The notes under the pieces are model-generated. The model worked only from the letters and a program-made list of their open reading frames with translations, was not told the origin of the DNA and did no database searches. A program made the translations under genes and the position numbers. 55,298 nucleotides of DNA, taken from positions 1 through 55,298 of the IMG/VR virus record IMGVR_UViG_3300046167_000533, one strand, 5' to 3'. The stretch's first letter is position 1. Each line of letters opens with the position of its first letter. Below are positions 25,594-33,431 of this stretch, in pieces. The stretch comes from a virus.

Positions 25594-25987
25594 AGCCTGG
25601 TCCCTGGCAAACGGTGGAATAAATCCACGAAGCGACATCCTGTCGCGGTATGTTTTGTTCTACATACTCAGACTTGCATATATTAGTAGAAAAGTCATCC
25701 GTTAATATTAGCGCTGTATCTCCAACACCTAATATTAGTGCTACTGGGGTACTTAGTCTTATGCGTTCTAACCAGGCACACTGGAGCGCGGACAACGAGT
25801 GTCGAATCACTGTGCTGTCTTTCTTCGGTAATGCTTTGACATATTTGTATTCGACAAACAGCAGTCCTGCGGGCCCTGCATACATGGCGTCGGGCACGCC
25901 TCCCGTGTAGGTATCGTGGATCTTCCACTTGTACACATCAGGGTGAAGAGCGTTATGTATGGACCTAACAAAACTGTGTTCGTTCAT
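25556..25987 (-). CDS. VRR-NUC-like PD-(D/E)XK nuclease (143 aa)
   Basis: The start at 25987 gives MNEHSFVRSIHNALHPD. The core is KIHDTYTGGVPDAMYAGPAGLLFVEYKYVKALPKK: the Asp of GxPD and the ExK of VEYK are the active-site residues of VRR-NUC type nucleases. LSALQCAWLERI follows, as in this family. It could act in recombination or replication-fork processing. The 3' end overlaps the repressor by 38 bases, and its coding sequence carries three operator half-sites. Confidence 0.6.
   Translation of the reverse strand: MNEHSFVRSIHNALHPDVYKWKIHDTYTGGVPDAMYAGPAGLLFVEYKYVKALPKKDSTVIRHSLSALQCAWLERIRLSTPVALILGVGDTALILTDDFSTNICKSEYVEQNIPRQDVASWIYSTVCQGPGYDEKHSSTKQRD
25678..25743 (-). promoter_or_regulatory. 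Cluster of three operator half-sites upstream of the repressor
   Basis: ATATTAGT, ATATTAGC and ATATTAGT recur about 30 and 25 bp apart inside the nuclease gene, 85-150 bp upstream of the repressor start. None has a good second arm. Their density and place suggest autoregulation of the repressor, although they are also codons of the nuclease. Confidence 0.45.
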
Positions 25988-26085
25988 AAATTCAGTGATC
26001 CGTTGCGGCACCAAGTGGATCAGGCTTGGGGATAAAACTGCCGCGTGTAAAAGGAGAAAACACACGGCAGCTCCTGCCATAGATG

Positions 26086-26775
26086 TTACTGCGCGTACTG
26101 CTTGTACAGATCTTCAGCAACTTTGTAGTCGGCTTCCTGTGCCCAACCGATGAACGTGACTTCGCAATTCATAAATGCTTTGCCCATCTTGTTCTCGGTA
26201 GGTACGCCGGACACTTTCCACAAGCCAGCGAAACGGTCACCGCCTTTCATACCGATCTGTGAGTTCCATGCTTTGGATACGCGTAGCTTGGAGCTAGCGA
26301 AGTCCATGATGGCTGGTGAGCGTTCTAGCTCTCCGGTCACAGGATCTTTGATCAGGATGACGTGTGCGTGCGTTTCGTTGATGTCGTACTCATCAGGCTT
26401 GTCTTGAGCAGACACGTACGCGTCAGCTTCTGCCTGAGATGTATATGCACCACCGTAACCGCCGCCAGCTTCTAGCTTGCGCCAGACAACGAACTCAGTT
26501 CTGAAGTGCAGGCTGATGCAGTACAGATCATTACCGTAGTTGTGGTTGGTCAGGGTGTTGACCAAGTGGCCTGGCTCGCAGCCCTCAACGTATGATTGAT
26601 GGTGCTTGTCGACCTCATTGGACATCTTCTGCAGAAGTTTGACCCGAGGGATCTGTACATTCTGGCCGACGTTCTCGTTGCCACGACCTACGCCTTCGAC
26701 AGCTTTGAGGTGGGCAGGAAGTTTGTCGGTTGATGCGACAAGGTTTGCTGTTGTAACTGCTACTGATTTACTCAT
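26086..26775 (-). CDS. Conserved phage protein, possible ssDNA-binding protein (229 aa)
   Basis: A soluble, beta-rich 229-residue protein with an NVQIPRVKLLQKMSNEVDKHH...EGCEPGHLVNTLT segment, a pattern known from conserved phage replication-region proteins often placed beside recombination nucleases. It has no catalytic signature. The neighbourhood (helicase, VRR-NUC, polymerase arm) makes ssDNA binding a fair guess but not a demonstrated one. Ribosome site AAGAG before the ATG. Confidence 0.5.
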   Translation of the reverse strand: MSKSVAVTTANLVASTDKLPAHLKAVEGVGRGNENVGQNVQIPRVKLLQKMSNEVDKHHQSYVEGCEPGHLVNTLTNHNYGNDLYCISLHFRTEFVVWRKLEAGGGYGGAYTSQAEADAYVSAQDKPDEYDINETHAHVILIKDPVTGELERSPAIMDFASSKLRVSKAWNSQIGMKGGDRFAGLWKVSGVPTENKMGKAFMNCEVTFIGWAQEADYKVAEDLYKQYAQ

Positions 26776-26799
26776 AGAAATACTCTTCTTTATTCGTGT

Positions 26800-27165
26800 T
26801 TAAAGGGATCGAAAGTTAATGCGTCGTATGTCGCGAGGGGCTACGCCTGGGACTTCCTGCCCTAGCTTCCACATTTCTTTGCAAGCCGTAGAACTCGCAC
26901 GACGTTGAAGGTAGCTGTAGTCCTCGGTTGCTGAGCAGTGCGCATAGAGCGCATCCCAATCAGTAACGTCAGGTACAGTGTCTTCGTTTATGGACACGCT
27001 GGCTTTGCTGTTCGCGGTGCGCGACAAACCCTGCTCGTCCAATTTGGCGAAGAGTTGGTGATCAAGATCGTCCTTGGCTTTACCCAACTCTTTTAGCTGA
27101 GCGTTGAGACGAGCGATCTCGTCTTTGACGCCAGCGTATTCGTTAATTAGTTCATCAATTGTCAT
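26800..27165 (-). CDS. Coiled-coil phage protein in the helicase operon (121 aa)
   Basis: The N-terminal half is a coiled coil (VKDEIARLNAQLKELGKAKDDLDHQL). The C-terminal half has a conserved-looking WDALYAHCSATEDYSYLQRR...GQEVPGV block. It is encoded between the SF2 helicase and the possible ssDNA-binding protein. It may be a helicase or SSB partner, but no family function is known to me. Confidence 0.5.
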   Translation of the reverse strand: MTIDELINEYAGVKDEIARLNAQLKELGKAKDDLDHQLFAKLDEQGLSRTANSKASVSINEDTVPDVTDWDALYAHCSATEDYSYLQRRASSTACKEMWKLGQEVPGVAPRDIRRINFRSL

Positions 27166-27182
27166 AAGGTTTTCTCTTCGTT

Positions 27183-28532
27183 TTAGGCTGCAGGTTTAAG
27201 GTTGTTTAAAATTCCTAGTAGCTCGTCCATGCGATCGACTTTGCTTTGGAGCTTTTCGTACACGTCGGTCTCCCAGGTATCGCGTGCTGCAATCTGTATG
27301 ACTTCGGTCTTTTCGGTTTGACCGGCTCGGTAGATGCGGCGATTGAATTGCTGGTAGTGCTCGGCGTTGTACGTGGGTGATGCCCAGATAATTGTTTTAG
27401 CCTTGGTCATGGTCAGACCATGACCGGCTGATTGAGGATGGCAGAACACAACTTGCAGCTGACCAGCTTGTAGTCGGTCTACAATTTCTTTGCGCTTGGG
27501 AGCGGCTGTACCGCCGTCGATTGTGGCGTGTGCAAGGCCAAGCTTGTCTGCAAGCTCAGCCATGTAGCGTTGTTCGTGCTTCCAATTGAATGCGACAAGT
27601 GTCTGTGCGCGCTCGGAGACCAACTGCATGACAAGGTCGTAGCGTTCTTTGTGGATACGTTGAGTGTCGCCGTGTTCGTCGTAGACAGCTCCGGTACACA
27701 GCTGCAGTAGCTTTTTGACTTTACTGCCTGCATGCACGGCGTTGATTGTTGCAGCACCCGTGTATAACACTGAGTCCTCACTCAATGTTCGGTACTGCTG
27801 CATGATCTTTTTAGGCAGTGTTACGAACATTGTTTGGATACTTTGCTCAGGCATGTCGATACATTCCGTAAGCTCGTATCGGATGTTGATGTCACTGAGC
27901 GCGGCAGCTACTACTTCTTCTGCGTTTTCTTTTTGGACCCACTCGTTGGCAAATCCGTTGAAGCGGGGTGTGCAAACTGATGAGCGGAAGCTGTAGAAGC
28001 GATGACCTAGTCGCTGACCATCGTCTACGATAAGTGTTGGGTGCCAGACGTCGAGTATGCCGTTGCTGTTTGGTGTGCCGGACATAGCAATCCGGTGGTC
28101 AAACGCCTGTGCAATTTTGTAACAAGCTTTGCTGCGCTGGCTGTCTTTGTTTTTGAACGCGGTGAACTCGTCGATAACTAACGTGTCGAAGTTCTCAAGA
28201 ACGTGTGCATTCTTTGCGATCCACTTAACTGCGTCGTGGTTGGTAATAACTACTCGTGCATCGCTTTTGAATGCTGCTTCACGGTTTTTTGCGTACGCAA
28301 TTGCGTACGTTAGTTCTGGTTGGAACTTATCGATGTCATCGCCCCACGACGCTTCGAGTATGGACAGCGGTGCGAGAACCAAGGTACGCGATTCGCGGCC
28401 CACGATTGCATCGAGCACAGAACGAGTCTTGCCTGTGCCAGGGTCAGAGGTGATCAAACAACGTGGCTGCTGCTTGATGAAGTCAGTTGTGACTTTTTGA
28501 TGTTCGAATGGTTCGTACATAGCATCACTCAT
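27183..28532 (-). CDS. SF2/SNF2-type helicase
   Basis: 449 residues with all helicase landmarks: FEHQK motif near residue 9, Walker A DPGTGKT (30-36), Walker B VIDEF (119-123), motif III MSGTP (about 154-158), and the second domain with LVAFNWKHEQ, GHGLTMTKA and motif VI QQFNRRIYRAGQT (about 404-416). The last motif is of the SNF2/phage helicase type. It should use ATP to move on or remodel DNA at phage forks. First gene downstream of O5; MYEPF four codons in is an alternative start. Confidence 0.85.
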   Translation of the reverse strand: MSDAMYEPFEHQKVTTDFIKQQPRCLITSDPGTGKTRSVLDAIVGRESRTLVLAPLSILEASWGDDIDKFQPELTYAIAYAKNREAAFKSDARVVITNHDAVKWIAKNAHVLENFDTLVIDEFTAFKNKDSQRSKACYKIAQAFDHRIAMSGTPNSNGILDVWHPTLIVDDGQRLGHRFYSFRSSVCTPRFNGFANEWVQKENAEEVVAAALSDINIRYELTECIDMPEQSIQTMFVTLPKKIMQQYRTLSEDSVLYTGAATINAVHAGSKVKKLLQLCTGAVYDEHGDTQRIHKERYDLVMQLVSERAQTLVAFNWKHEQRYMAELADKLGLAHATIDGGTAAPKRKEIVDRLQAGQLQVVFCHPQSAGHGLTMTKAKTIIWASPTYNAEHYQQFNRRIYRAGQTEKTEVIQIAARDTWETDVYEKLQSKVDRMDELLGILNNLKPAA

Positions 28533-28544
28533 TGATGGATTGTA

Positions 28545-28563
28545 ATATTAGCAGTACTAATAT
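28545..28563 (-). promoter_or_regulatory. Operator/promoter O5 for the helicase operon
   Basis: ATATTAGC-AGT-ACTAATAT. Read leftward: TTGAGC, 17 bp, TAATAT. A further overlapping half-site (ATATTAGT at 28560-28567) extends it, the same arrangement as at O8. Confidence 0.75.
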
Positions 28564-29157
28564 TAGTGCTCAAGAAAAACTACTGGGTCTGAGGAAGACC
28601 AGCAGTAGCCACATGTGGTGCAGCTGGCGGTAGCACCTGTTTGCTCTGGGCAGACAATACCGCCACCAGTGTTTACGGTTGCTCTGAAAGGAGTATCCAT
28701 GTCATCAGAAAACCGGATCGCCGCTCTGTCGGGATAGCTATTGTTTAAGCTGGCGTTGATGTATTTGCCTAGACCCCTCTTGCTTTTGTGGTGGGTATAA
28801 CCAAAGACTTTTAGATCTGGCAGCAGATCTAACATGATGTGCCAGAACTCTACGTACTCATCTGAAAAGAAATCACCAAGGACGTGCAGTCCGTACGACG
28901 ACGCCTTGTTGTTTCTTTCGATGTTTGTGTACGAGGCGAGCTAATTGTGTACCGAGGTTCTCAAGGAACAGTGGTCCTGTGTGATCAAACCGGTGCGCAA
29001 ATGGCATGTTGTTACCGTAGCAGTTGTCCCATTGGTCACAGTCGGATGGGCACGTCTTGCGTTCTTCAAGTGTAAGACTGTACATGACGTGGTTCTTCCA
29101 CTTCTTGACCGAGACAATGTCACCAAGCTTTGCGTTTTGTTTTCCGCGTTTTAGCAT
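28563..29157 (-). pseudogene. Gp88-like phage protein split by one frameshift
   Basis: Two frames join into one sensible protein. 29157-28873 gives LKRGKQNAKLGDIVSV...TCPSDCDQWDNCYGNNMPFAHRFDHTGPLFLENLGTQLARLVHKHR. Then, after dropping one base near 28891, the text continues VVRLHVLGDFFSDEYVEFWHIM to the C-terminus at 28563, including a CPEQTG...CTTCGYCW zinc-like cluster. The GxHVxGDFFSxEYVxFW block is typical of the Gp88 family of phages, whose function is unknown. Either a real mutation or a single-base sequence error. Confidence 0.6.
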
Positions 29158-29416
29158 TTGCAGGCTTGGCGGCTTTACGCCTTTTCTGTACCTCGTTCTC
29201 GGTGGGTGCAGATTTTTTGCTGGGATTAGGTTCACGGCTGATGATGTCATCGAGTATCTCCTGTCGTAACGCTGCTGCAGTTTCACGGTCGCACTTCGTC
29301 ATGATTTTTATTTCAGATTTTTTCAGGCGATGGGTTGTCCAGTACTCAGCTTCCGACGGGTCGGTAACCAATTTGTATTGGATGAATTTGCCTTTCCGTT
29401 TGTAGTACATGTTCAT
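29120..29416 (-). CDS. Small basic hypothetical protein (98 aa)
   Basis: 98 residues with a long Lys/Arg-rich C-terminus (SKKSAPTENEVQKRRKAAKPANAKTRKTKRKAW). The N-terminal half has a KLVTDPSEAEYWTTHR motif. It overlaps the Gp88-like gene by 38 bases and the membrane protein upstream by ATGA, so it belongs to one coupled operon. Function unknown; the tail may bind nucleic acid. Confidence 0.5.
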   Translation of the reverse strand: MNMYYKRKGKFIQYKLVTDPSEAEYWTTHRLKKSEIKIMTKCDRETAAALRQEILDDIISREPNPSKKSAPTENEVQKRRKAAKPANAKTRKTKRKAW

Positions 29417-29703
29417 GGCTGAACTCCTACCCAGCGCACTGCGCGGTACGGGAACTGCGATACTTTGACCACGCGTAGTTCTTCGCGGTTCATGGTCCGC
29501 TTCATGATGAACAACGTGATGGAAACGATGAGCCCGCCGATCATGGCAGCGAACATGCCGCTATATGTGCCGGAGAATGCCCAGATGAGGAAGCCGGTTA
29601 CGGCGATGTCGATAGGTATGTCGTATGCAATGACACGACGAACACCAAATTTAAAGATCAGAAACAGAAGACCGAGTGCTGAAAGAAGACCGGCAAGAAT
29701 CAT
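29413..29703 (-). CDS. Multi-pass membrane protein (96 aa)
   Basis: Three hydrophobic helices (about 1-17, 26-46, 48-66) are followed by a basic cytoplasmic-type tail (KRTMNREELRVVKVSQFPYRAVRW). Encoded among other tiny membrane proteins in the leftward arm. Phage early membrane proteins often modify the host envelope or block superinfection, but nothing here shows that directly. Confidence 0.5.
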   Translation of the reverse strand: MILAGLLSALGLLFLIFKFGVRRVIAYDIPIDIAVTGFLIWAFSGTYSGMFAAMIGGLIVSITLFIMKRTMNREELRVVKVSQFPYRAVRWVGVQP

Positions 29704-29779
29704 AGGCTACTCCGATAATAGCTGCGACGAGGAAAAGAATTTCGTAAACGCTGAAAAGCGAAAATATGGCTTGGATCAA
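29651..29779 (-). CDS. Possible tiny membrane peptide (42 aa, TTG start)
   Basis: A TTG at 29779 follows an AGGAG seven bases upstream and overlaps the stop of the preceding small gene (TTGA). The peptide is hydrophobic over residues 2-24 (IQAIFSLFSVYEILFLVAAIIG). It overlaps the next membrane gene by 53 bases, which weakens the call. Confidence 0.3.
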   Translation of the reverse strand: MIQAIFSLFSVYEILFLVAAIIGVAYDSCRSSFSTRSSVSDL

Positions 29780-29949
29780 TGTGAACTCCTGATAAGTAGA
29801 AACACCAACGCGCCGGCCGCAGCAATGAGCAGGAACATGTAGAGCCCAAGCGCAAGTGCTTGGCCGACGATGGTGAGGAAAAGAACGATAGCGGTAACGC
29901 TTGCGATGAACACAAGCGCGTTATTGCAGATGGTTTTGAATAGTTTCAT
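29776..29949 (-). CDS. Small two-helix membrane protein (57 aa)
   Basis: The ATG at 29949 opens a 57-codon frame. After KLFKTICNN come two hydrophobic helices (about 10-28 and 32-53). GAGAGA lies upstream as a modest ribosome site. It is the first gene downstream of a terminator, so it needs its own promoter, and none with an operator was found. Function unknown. Confidence 0.45.
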   Translation of the reverse strand: MKLFKTICNNALVFIASVTAIVLFLTIVGQALALGLYMFLLIAAAGALVFLLIRSSH

Positions 29950-29999
29950 TGGGATTCTCTCTTCATGTTTCGTTTGGATCAGTTGAATTCCGATCGGGA

Positions 30000-30047
30000 A
30001 TAAAAAAGCCCCGACTAAACAGTGGGAGAGATGTTTAATCGGGGCTT
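30000..30047 (-). terminator. Rho-independent terminator, leftward
   Basis: A 15-bp stem (30006-30020 with 30033-30047, one wobble/mismatch) with a 12-base loop. On the leftward transcript a run of U follows GGGGC. It ends the single-gene unit of the Cas4/RecB-like nuclease. Confidence 0.85.
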
Positions 30048-30078
30048 AGCTACTTGCTTGGAGGGAAAGCAAGTTCGG

Positions 30079-30828
30079 TTAGCTCACACCCCATGTGCAT
30101 TCGGGTTCATCACCTTTACGGAACGAACACCATCTGCATGAGTCTTTGCTGGGCGTGGGAGCAAATTCTGTTTCGGTCGTCATTTTTACAGCACGTCGAT
30201 GGAAACCAGGTGCGAACTGCATAGCTTGTTCTCGTGTGTAGCCCTTCTTGGTTGTCTCGCCTTTATCGAGATACCAAAATTCTGTTTGTACGAACTGCAA
30301 ATGTGGGTAACGAAAGAACGTACCAATGGCATAAAGCAGACCTTGTTGACCGTGGGCGATTTCGTTCCCCCACTTCTTTCCGGTTTTGTAATCGATGACA
30401 CGCGCGGATTGTTCGTCTTCATTAACAAGGGCATCGAGTTTGATGCGGGCCCATGTTTCTTTTTGCATCCAACCAACAGGTGCCCAGTCAAGGTCAAAGC
30501 CCCATTCGCCTTCTAGTTCTACTTTCGCTTCCGCAAAGAGCGCACGTAATTCCTCAAATTCATCTTTAAACTTGAGAAGCTCGTCTGCCATTTCGGCCAT
30601 AGTCCCATTAACGTAGTCTTCTGCGTACTGATGTACTTGCGTGCCACGATCAGCTGCTGGACCACTCGGCTCTTTAATGCCTTTAACGCGGGCAATGTAC
30701 GTGCGATAAGGACATTCTTCGTAGACTTTAAGCGCGCTATAACTCCAAGCTCTGACATCTCCTAACTCCTTTGGTTTTTCGAAATCAACAACTGAATCCG
30801 GCCGAACATCCTGCGTAAGCTTGATCAT
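30079..30828 (-). CDS. Cas4/RecB-like PD-(D/E)XK exonuclease
   Basis: 249 residues. Nuclease motifs in order: RGTQVH (about 61-66, the His), IKLDALV (Asp), VIDYKTGK (the DxK core, about 145-152), QQGLLYAIG. Cysteines ECPYRTY near the N-terminus and CRWCSF...C near the C-terminus match the Fe-S cluster layout of Cas4/AddB-like nucleases. It probably resects DNA ends for phage recombination or replication. It stands alone between O6 and a strong terminator. Confidence 0.8.
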   Translation of the reverse strand: MIKLTQDVRPDSVVDFEKPKELGDVRAWSYSALKVYEECPYRTYIARVKGIKEPSGPAADRGTQVHQYAEDYVNGTMAEMADELLKFKDEFEELRALFAEAKVELEGEWGFDLDWAPVGWMQKETWARIKLDALVNEDEQSARVIDYKTGKKWGNEIAHGQQGLLYAIGTFFRYPHLQFVQTEFWYLDKGETTKKGYTREQAMQFAPGFHRRAVKMTTETEFAPTPSKDSCRWCSFRKGDEPECTWGVS

Positions 30829-30860
30829 TCACACTCCTGATGTGTGTAGTACGAAGTCGA

Positions 30861-30879
30861 TAATATTAGCACAACTAAT
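30861..30879 (-). promoter_or_regulatory. Operator/promoter O6 for the Cas4/RecB-like gene
   Basis: ATATTAGC-ACA-ACTAATAC, one mismatch in the last base. Leftward -10 is TAATAT; the -35 is poor (TGTAGA at 17 bp). Lies 33 bp before the nuclease start. Confidence 0.65.
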
Positions 30880-30886
30880 ACTTGAT

Positions 30887-32197
30887 CTACACGGCAAGCA
30901 GTCCACGATCTTTATCAGTGAAATGCTTGTTCGTTACTTCGTTGAATTGGTCTTCAGGCAGGGACCAGTTTGTTACAACTCCACGGATTGGAGGGTTGCT
31001 GCGCGGAGCTTTGAACTCTCGTTTCTGTGACTTAGTTACGCCACATCGCTCTGCTTTCTTTTGGAACTCACGTTGCGATAATCGGTCGTCTGTCAGTACT
31101 CCATACACAACGCGCAGATGCTCCATTGGTATAACTGAGTACTCCCATTTAGATTCAGCAATCCATTGCTTAACGAAACGTTGTGCCGTGGTAATTTCCT
31201 GGCCCTGCATTACGTTGGTTACACTGATGTCGAGTACTTCGGTGAAGAAGTCTAGCTTTCCATGCCGCACTGCTGCGAAGAACTCTTCCATAACAGACAT
31301 CGTAACTTGTGCCATTTGCGCTTTTGCGTTGTTGGCAATTGGTGTGCGGACTAGCTGCTTGTTCACGCTGTAGTGGCGTAGCAGTGCTGCAAATCTGTGC
31401 AGCTCCTTGTCGATGTCATCAATACCTTCGATGACTTCTGGGTACACATGTTCGAGTTTCTGCTCTTGGCGAGGCGCGATGTTGTATCGGCGGTCGCCTT
31501 CTTCGATTTTTACTGCGTCCATCCTGTTCGTGAGGAAGATGAAGTTCGTATAGTTTGGTAGTTCAACTTGATTAGAACGCATCGCACGAATAGTCATGGT
31601 GTTTTCTGTGATTGCGTTCTTGAGCTTGTCAGCAATCTTCATAGTCCCTGAATTAGCAGATGCCATGTGGAACTCGTCAACTACAAGGAACAAGGCTTGT
31701 CGCATGTACAAGTTGAATTGTTCTTCGATGTTCTGCAGCGCACGCATAGGTACATGTTCGTTGCCGAACAGCGGTCTGAGTACTTTGGTATAAAAGATGC
31801 CTTTACCTGTACCTGGTACACCTTGTAGAACCCAAGCAGTCATGGCTTTCTTTCTGGTCTGAAAGATGTATGCGAGCCAGTTGGTGAAGTGTTCTACTTC
31901 TAAGTTTTCACCACCGAGTATGTGCTTCATCAGTTTGTAGATCAGCGGACAGGAATCCGCGATCTTGTGTGCGTCGCCCATGCTTAGCGATTCGTGCTCA
32001 CGGTTCGATAACAGATACTCGCTTTTGCGGAACATGTTGATGAAATACGGCACGTTGGTCAGGTTGACTGCGTTTTCTTCTGACGCTGGGTCGAATACGA
32101 CTTTGGCATCGGGTACGAAAGTCTGGTTTGCTGCGACCGTGTGACCGCATAAATCCTTCGAGGCTAGACTGCGATGCAGGGTTGAGCGGAAAGTCAT
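30887..32197 (-). CDS. Phage/plasmid primase, SF3 helicase part
   Basis: The intact C-terminal piece of the primase-helicase (436 codons; true continuity from about 32150). Walker A GVPGTGKG, Walker B LFLVVDEFHM, and motif C NFIFLTNR with the following Asp/Arg identify a D5/P4-type SF3 helicase that loads at the phage origin. The C-terminal 190 residues are a helical region likely to hold a winged-helix origin-recognition part, as in the P4 alpha family; this last point is inferred. Confidence 0.8.
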   Translation of the reverse strand: MTFRSTLHRSLASKDLCGHTVAANQTFVPDAKVVFDPASEENAVNLTNVPYFINMFRKSEYLLSNREHESLSMGDAHKIADSCPLIYKLMKHILGGENLEVEHFTNWLAYIFQTRKKAMTAWVLQGVPGTGKGIFYTKVLRPLFGNEHVPMRALQNIEEQFNLYMRQALFLVVDEFHMASANSGTMKIADKLKNAITENTMTIRAMRSNQVELPNYTNFIFLTNRMDAVKIEEGDRRYNIAPRQEQKLEHVYPEVIEGIDDIDKELHRFAALLRHYSVNKQLVRTPIANNAKAQMAQVTMSVMEEFFAAVRHGKLDFFTEVLDISVTNVMQGQEITTAQRFVKQWIAESKWEYSVIPMEHLRVVYGVLTDDRLSQREFQKKAERCGVTKSQKREFKAPRSNPPIRGVVTNWSLPEDQFNEVTNKHFTDKDRGLLAV

Positions 32198-32214
32198 CGC
32201 AGAACTGGTTCAGA

Positions 32215-32496
32215 TTAGGGTCGAATACACCGTTGTAGTAGGTGTCGGTCATGTAGTCTCGCAGGACTACAGGGAACGACGGCACGTCCTTCCTTCTCCA
32301 TTTCTTCTTGATACACATCAAACAGTGTCTTGTAGAACTCTGGGTCAGCATCTTCGATGGACCAGATCGGCTCACCCTTGAAGTTGTACATGTATGTTGG
32401 GTCTTCAAGTTTGAAGTAGTACGCGTTGCTGTCTCCGCCGTTGACGTTGCACCGGATGTACGGAGGGTTGGTATCGTCTGCTATTGCGATCGACAT
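32215..32496 (-). CDS. Primase-helicase linker fragment
   Basis: Central fragment of the same broken gene. The residues from MSIAIADDTNPPYIRCNVNGGDSNAYYFKLEDP to YQEEMEKE belong to the linker between primase and helicase. The last 17 residues are out of frame. The continuation (DVPSFPVVLRDYMTDTYYNGVFDPN) lies in the next frame from about 32290 to 32155. Not an independent gene. Confidence 0.4.
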   Translation of the reverse strand: MSIAIADDTNPPYIRCNVNGGDSNAYYFKLEDPTYMYNFKGEPIWSIEDADPEFYKTLFDVYQEEMEKEGRAVVPCSPARLHDRHLLQRCIRP

Positions 32497-32607
32497 GCGG
32501 TCAGGGGTTTTTTAAGACTTCTTCTGTCTTGGCGTTGACCGTAACAATCTCTGTGCGTTCTTTCTTTCGCGTTGAACCCGCGTTGTGTACGCAGCTTGTT
32601 TTTTAAC

Positions 32608-33387
32608 TCACGCCCTTTTTGGCTGACTAGCTCGGGGCTTATATCGTTCATGAGCGCAGCTAAGTCCAACGTATCGGAGAGACCGGAGACGCGCACGATC
32701 CGCTCGGAGGAAGAGCCGAACGGATCGTGGGTTCCGTCTTCGAAGGTAGGAGGGGCTACGAAGATCAGCTTTTGAGTTGTCAGCTACGCTGGTGTCCAGT
32801 GGGTACTTCAACGAATGACCGTTGGAAGATAGCTCTAACTGGGATGAGAACAGCTTCGACTCAAAATTGCAGTTCTGTAACCACAGCTTCACAGCCGCAG
32901 CTGGCATCGCATAGGTCAACAGAATAAAAATATGGAGCGATACCTTGTCGCCTTTTAAACCAAGACTCGAAGACGCTTGTGCGATAAAGCTGCAGTCCTG
33001 CACTTCCGGTGGCAGTTCTCGCATCACGGACTTCGCAATCGAGCCGACATCTTTGTCGGTGAATTGTTTTGGGTTTGTGTGGTTCGGCAGAGTTATACCG
33101 TCGATATCTAGAACAAGGAGGCTGGTATAGCCAACGCGATCAGTCTTACCTGCTCGCGATTCGTTCTGGAGATTTCGTTTTAAGTTTCCTTTCAGTAAGC
33201 AAAAACCTTGTTCGCCTTTATCCCGTATTGACTGCTCAAGCATGGCTAGGCCAGTGACGTCAGTGGGCAGCTGTTCGGTATGCGACGTTACGTTTTTTAC
33301 ATGTGGGTAAGGGGTAAAACCATTTGTTGGGCTGTGCCGTTTACTGAGCCGCTGTCCATTAGCGGCTTCTAAAAACGTTATTTGCAT
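32608..33387 (-). CDS. Phage primase, AEP domain (N-terminal fragment)
   Basis: N-terminal piece of the primase-helicase from the ATG at 33387. TSLLVLDIDGITLP carries the DxD metal-binding pair, and KVSLHIFILL the sxH motif, of archaeo-eukaryotic primases. The frame is good to DTSVADNSK near 32770; the remaining residues to the stop are out of frame, and LIFVAPPTFEDGTHDPFG continues in the next frame. Confidence 0.65.
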   Translation of the reverse strand: MQITFLEAANGQRLSKRHSPTNGFTPYPHVKNVTSHTEQLPTDVTGLAMLEQSIRDKGEQGFCLLKGNLKRNLQNESRAGKTDRVGYTSLLVLDIDGITLPNHTNPKQFTDKDVGSIAKSVMRELPPEVQDCSFIAQASSSLGLKGDKVSLHIFILLTYAMPAAAVKLWLQNCNFESKLFSSQLELSSNGHSLKYPLDTSVADNSKADLRSPSYLRRRNPRSVRLFLRADRARLRSLRYVGLSCAHERYKPRASQPKRA

Positions 33388-33409
33388 GACTCCTCCTACA
33401 GAGCTACGC

Positions 33410-33428
33410 ATATTAGCATGGCTAATAT
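33410..33428 (-). promoter_or_regulatory. Operator/promoter O7 for the primase-helicase
   Basis: Perfect ATATTAGC-ATG-GCTAATAT. Leftward -10 TAATAT; no convincing -35 at 17 bp (TACTTA). Lies 23 bp before the primase start and just past the csrA stop. Confidence 0.75.
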
Positions 33429-33431
33429 AAA

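Larger units (their letters stand above)
30887..33387 (-). pseudogene. AEP primase-SF3 helicase fusion, interrupted by five frameshifts
   Basis: From the ATG at 33387 (AGGAGG nine bases upstream) to the stop at 30887, one 830-residue protein can be read if the frame is changed near 32770, 32553, 32505, 32290 and 32152. All five shifts have the same sign and fit one extra base each. The rebuilt text is smooth (AKERTEIVTVNAKTEEVLKNPDR). The N-terminus is an archaeo-eukaryotic primase, with LLVLDIDG and SLHIF motifs; the C-terminus is a D5-type SF3 helicase. This should be the main replication initiator. Five hits in 620 bases of an essential gene point to sequence error or a defective phage. 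Confidence 0.75.
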
